5,632 bases of DNA from Bacteroides sp. (GTDB taxonomy: Bacteria > Bacteroidota > Bacteroidia > Bacteroidales > Muribaculaceae). The notes beneath the pieces are model-generated. The model was given only the letters and a program-made list of their open reading frames with translations. It had not been told where the DNA came from and ran no database searches. The stretch is taken from positions 106,650 through 112,281 of the forward strand of contig JAAVDT010000029.1 of NCBI GenBank assembly GCA_014801655.1, given 5' to 3'. This document shows positions 5,184-5,632 of this stretch, piece by piece (position 1 is the stretch's first letter; every line of letters starts with the position of its first letter). Made by a program: the position numbers and the translations under genes.

Positions 5184-5632
5184 ATGAAACCCGTAGCCAA
5201 AGGAAATATAGCCATGTTTGTGTCGAAGACATTTTCGGGACTCAACGAAAATGCGCTTCGCTATCTGCTCCCGCGCTGGATGTCGGCCTATTCGGGAGTC
5301 GTCATGCGACTCGTGTTCGGAACCCTCTTTTTCTGGGTAGCCTCAAAAGTCGACCCCGAGGCGCGCCGTCAGCGTTCGTCGGCCGGGATGAAGCTGGCGC
5401 TGTTTGCCGTGGGCGCCGTGTGCATGTTCGGCTATATGTTTGCGCTGCTGCAGGGCCTTAGCTACACCACCCCCATCTCCTCATCTATTTTCATATCAAT
5501 GGAGCCGGTGTGGGTGTTTCTGATCTGCGTCATCTTTCTCCACGACCGAGTCACATGGATGAAAATCACCGGCATACTGCTCGGCCTCGGCGGCGCGTTC
5601 ATCATCATAATGACCCAGAAAAGCTCCGATGT
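5184..5632 (+). CDS. EamA-family (DMT superfamily) transporter, N-terminal part (cut by window edge)
   Basis: An open frame of 149 codons begins at the ATG at 5184-5186 and runs off the right edge with no stop. It is the first half of a drug/metabolite transporter (EamA) protein, normally about 290-300 residues with ten membrane helices in two five-helix repeats. Visible landmarks are IAMFVSKTFSGLNENALRYL (9-28, first helix region), the second helix starting near SAYSGVVMRLVFGTLFFW (34-51), a basic loop (RRQRSSAGMK, 61-70), GYMFALLQGLSYTTPISSS (83-101), which resembles the 'A-L-x-Y-T-x-a' signature at the helix 3-4 turn, and MEPVWVFLI (106-114) followed by GILLGLGGAFIIIM (130-143). An in-frame TGA at 5148-5150 limits upstream extension. 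Such carriers move metabolites or amino acids out of the cell; the substrate cannot be told. It is divergent from the redox operon and may be unrelated to it. Confidence 0.88.
   Translation, partial: MKPVAKGNIAMFVSKTFSGLNENALRYLLPRWMSAYSGVVMRLVFGTLFFWVASKVDPEARRQRSSAGMKLALFAVGAVCMFGYMFALLQGLSYTTPISSSIFISMEPVWVFLICVIFLHDRVTWMKITGILLGLGGAFIIIMTQKSSD

Noticed and set aside
5084..5245. A 54-codon upstream extension of the FMN-binding redox gene, starting at an ATG at 5245.
   Set aside because: It overlaps the divergent EamA gene, runs through the promoter element, and puts a non-family sequence before the K/R-rich start of the first membrane segment at 5083.

Overview
The window is part of a Bacteroidota genome, most likely a GC-rich member of the order Bacteroidales (a Muribaculaceae- or Bacteroides-like lineage; the family level is inference). 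Three things support this. The gene order DUF4271 - hemD - rnpA - yidD - tatD is typical of Bacteroidales, where rnpA and yidD are not next to dnaA/rpmH. Ribosome binding sites are weak or absent and leaders are A/T-rich. Two sites match the Bacteroidota -7 promoter element TAnnTTTG.

Nine genes are visible. Eight lie on the minus strand and read leftward from about 5083 to the left edge. In transcription order they are: a membrane flavin/iron-sulfur redox protein (3980-5083), a nitroreductase with an N-terminal export or anchor sequence (3310-3969), a LOG-family phosphoribohydrolase (2710-3291), a DUF4271 membrane protein (1870-2691), a uroporphyrinogen-III synthase homologue HemD (1098-1841), the RNase P protein RnpA (670-1077), the membrane-insertion factor YidD (461-673), and the first 110 codons of a TatD-family metal-dependent hydrolase (1-331, cut by the window edge). 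Gaps between the first seven are only 10-28 bases, and rnpA and yidD overlap by four bases, so they look co-transcribed. A 129-base gap with heptanucleotide repeats and a perfect hairpin separates yidD from tatD. The ninth gene, an EamA-type (DMT) transporter, starts at 5184 on the plus strand and runs off the right edge. It diverges from the redox gene across a 100-base promoter region.

Functionally the window joins a housekeeping block (RNase P protein, YidD, TatD, HemD homologue) to a two-gene redox unit. The redox protein has an extracytoplasmic FMN-binding domain with a flavinylation motif and a NosR/NapH-like membrane part with two CxxxCP motifs. The adjoining nitroreductase appears to be exported or anchored. 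Together they suggest an electron path from inside the cell, through the membrane, to an extracytoplasmic flavin reductase. This is inference and is the most interesting reading of the window. Several starts are non-ATG (GTG for rnpA and hemD, probably TTG for tatD). The RnpA signature motif carries an unusual substitution.
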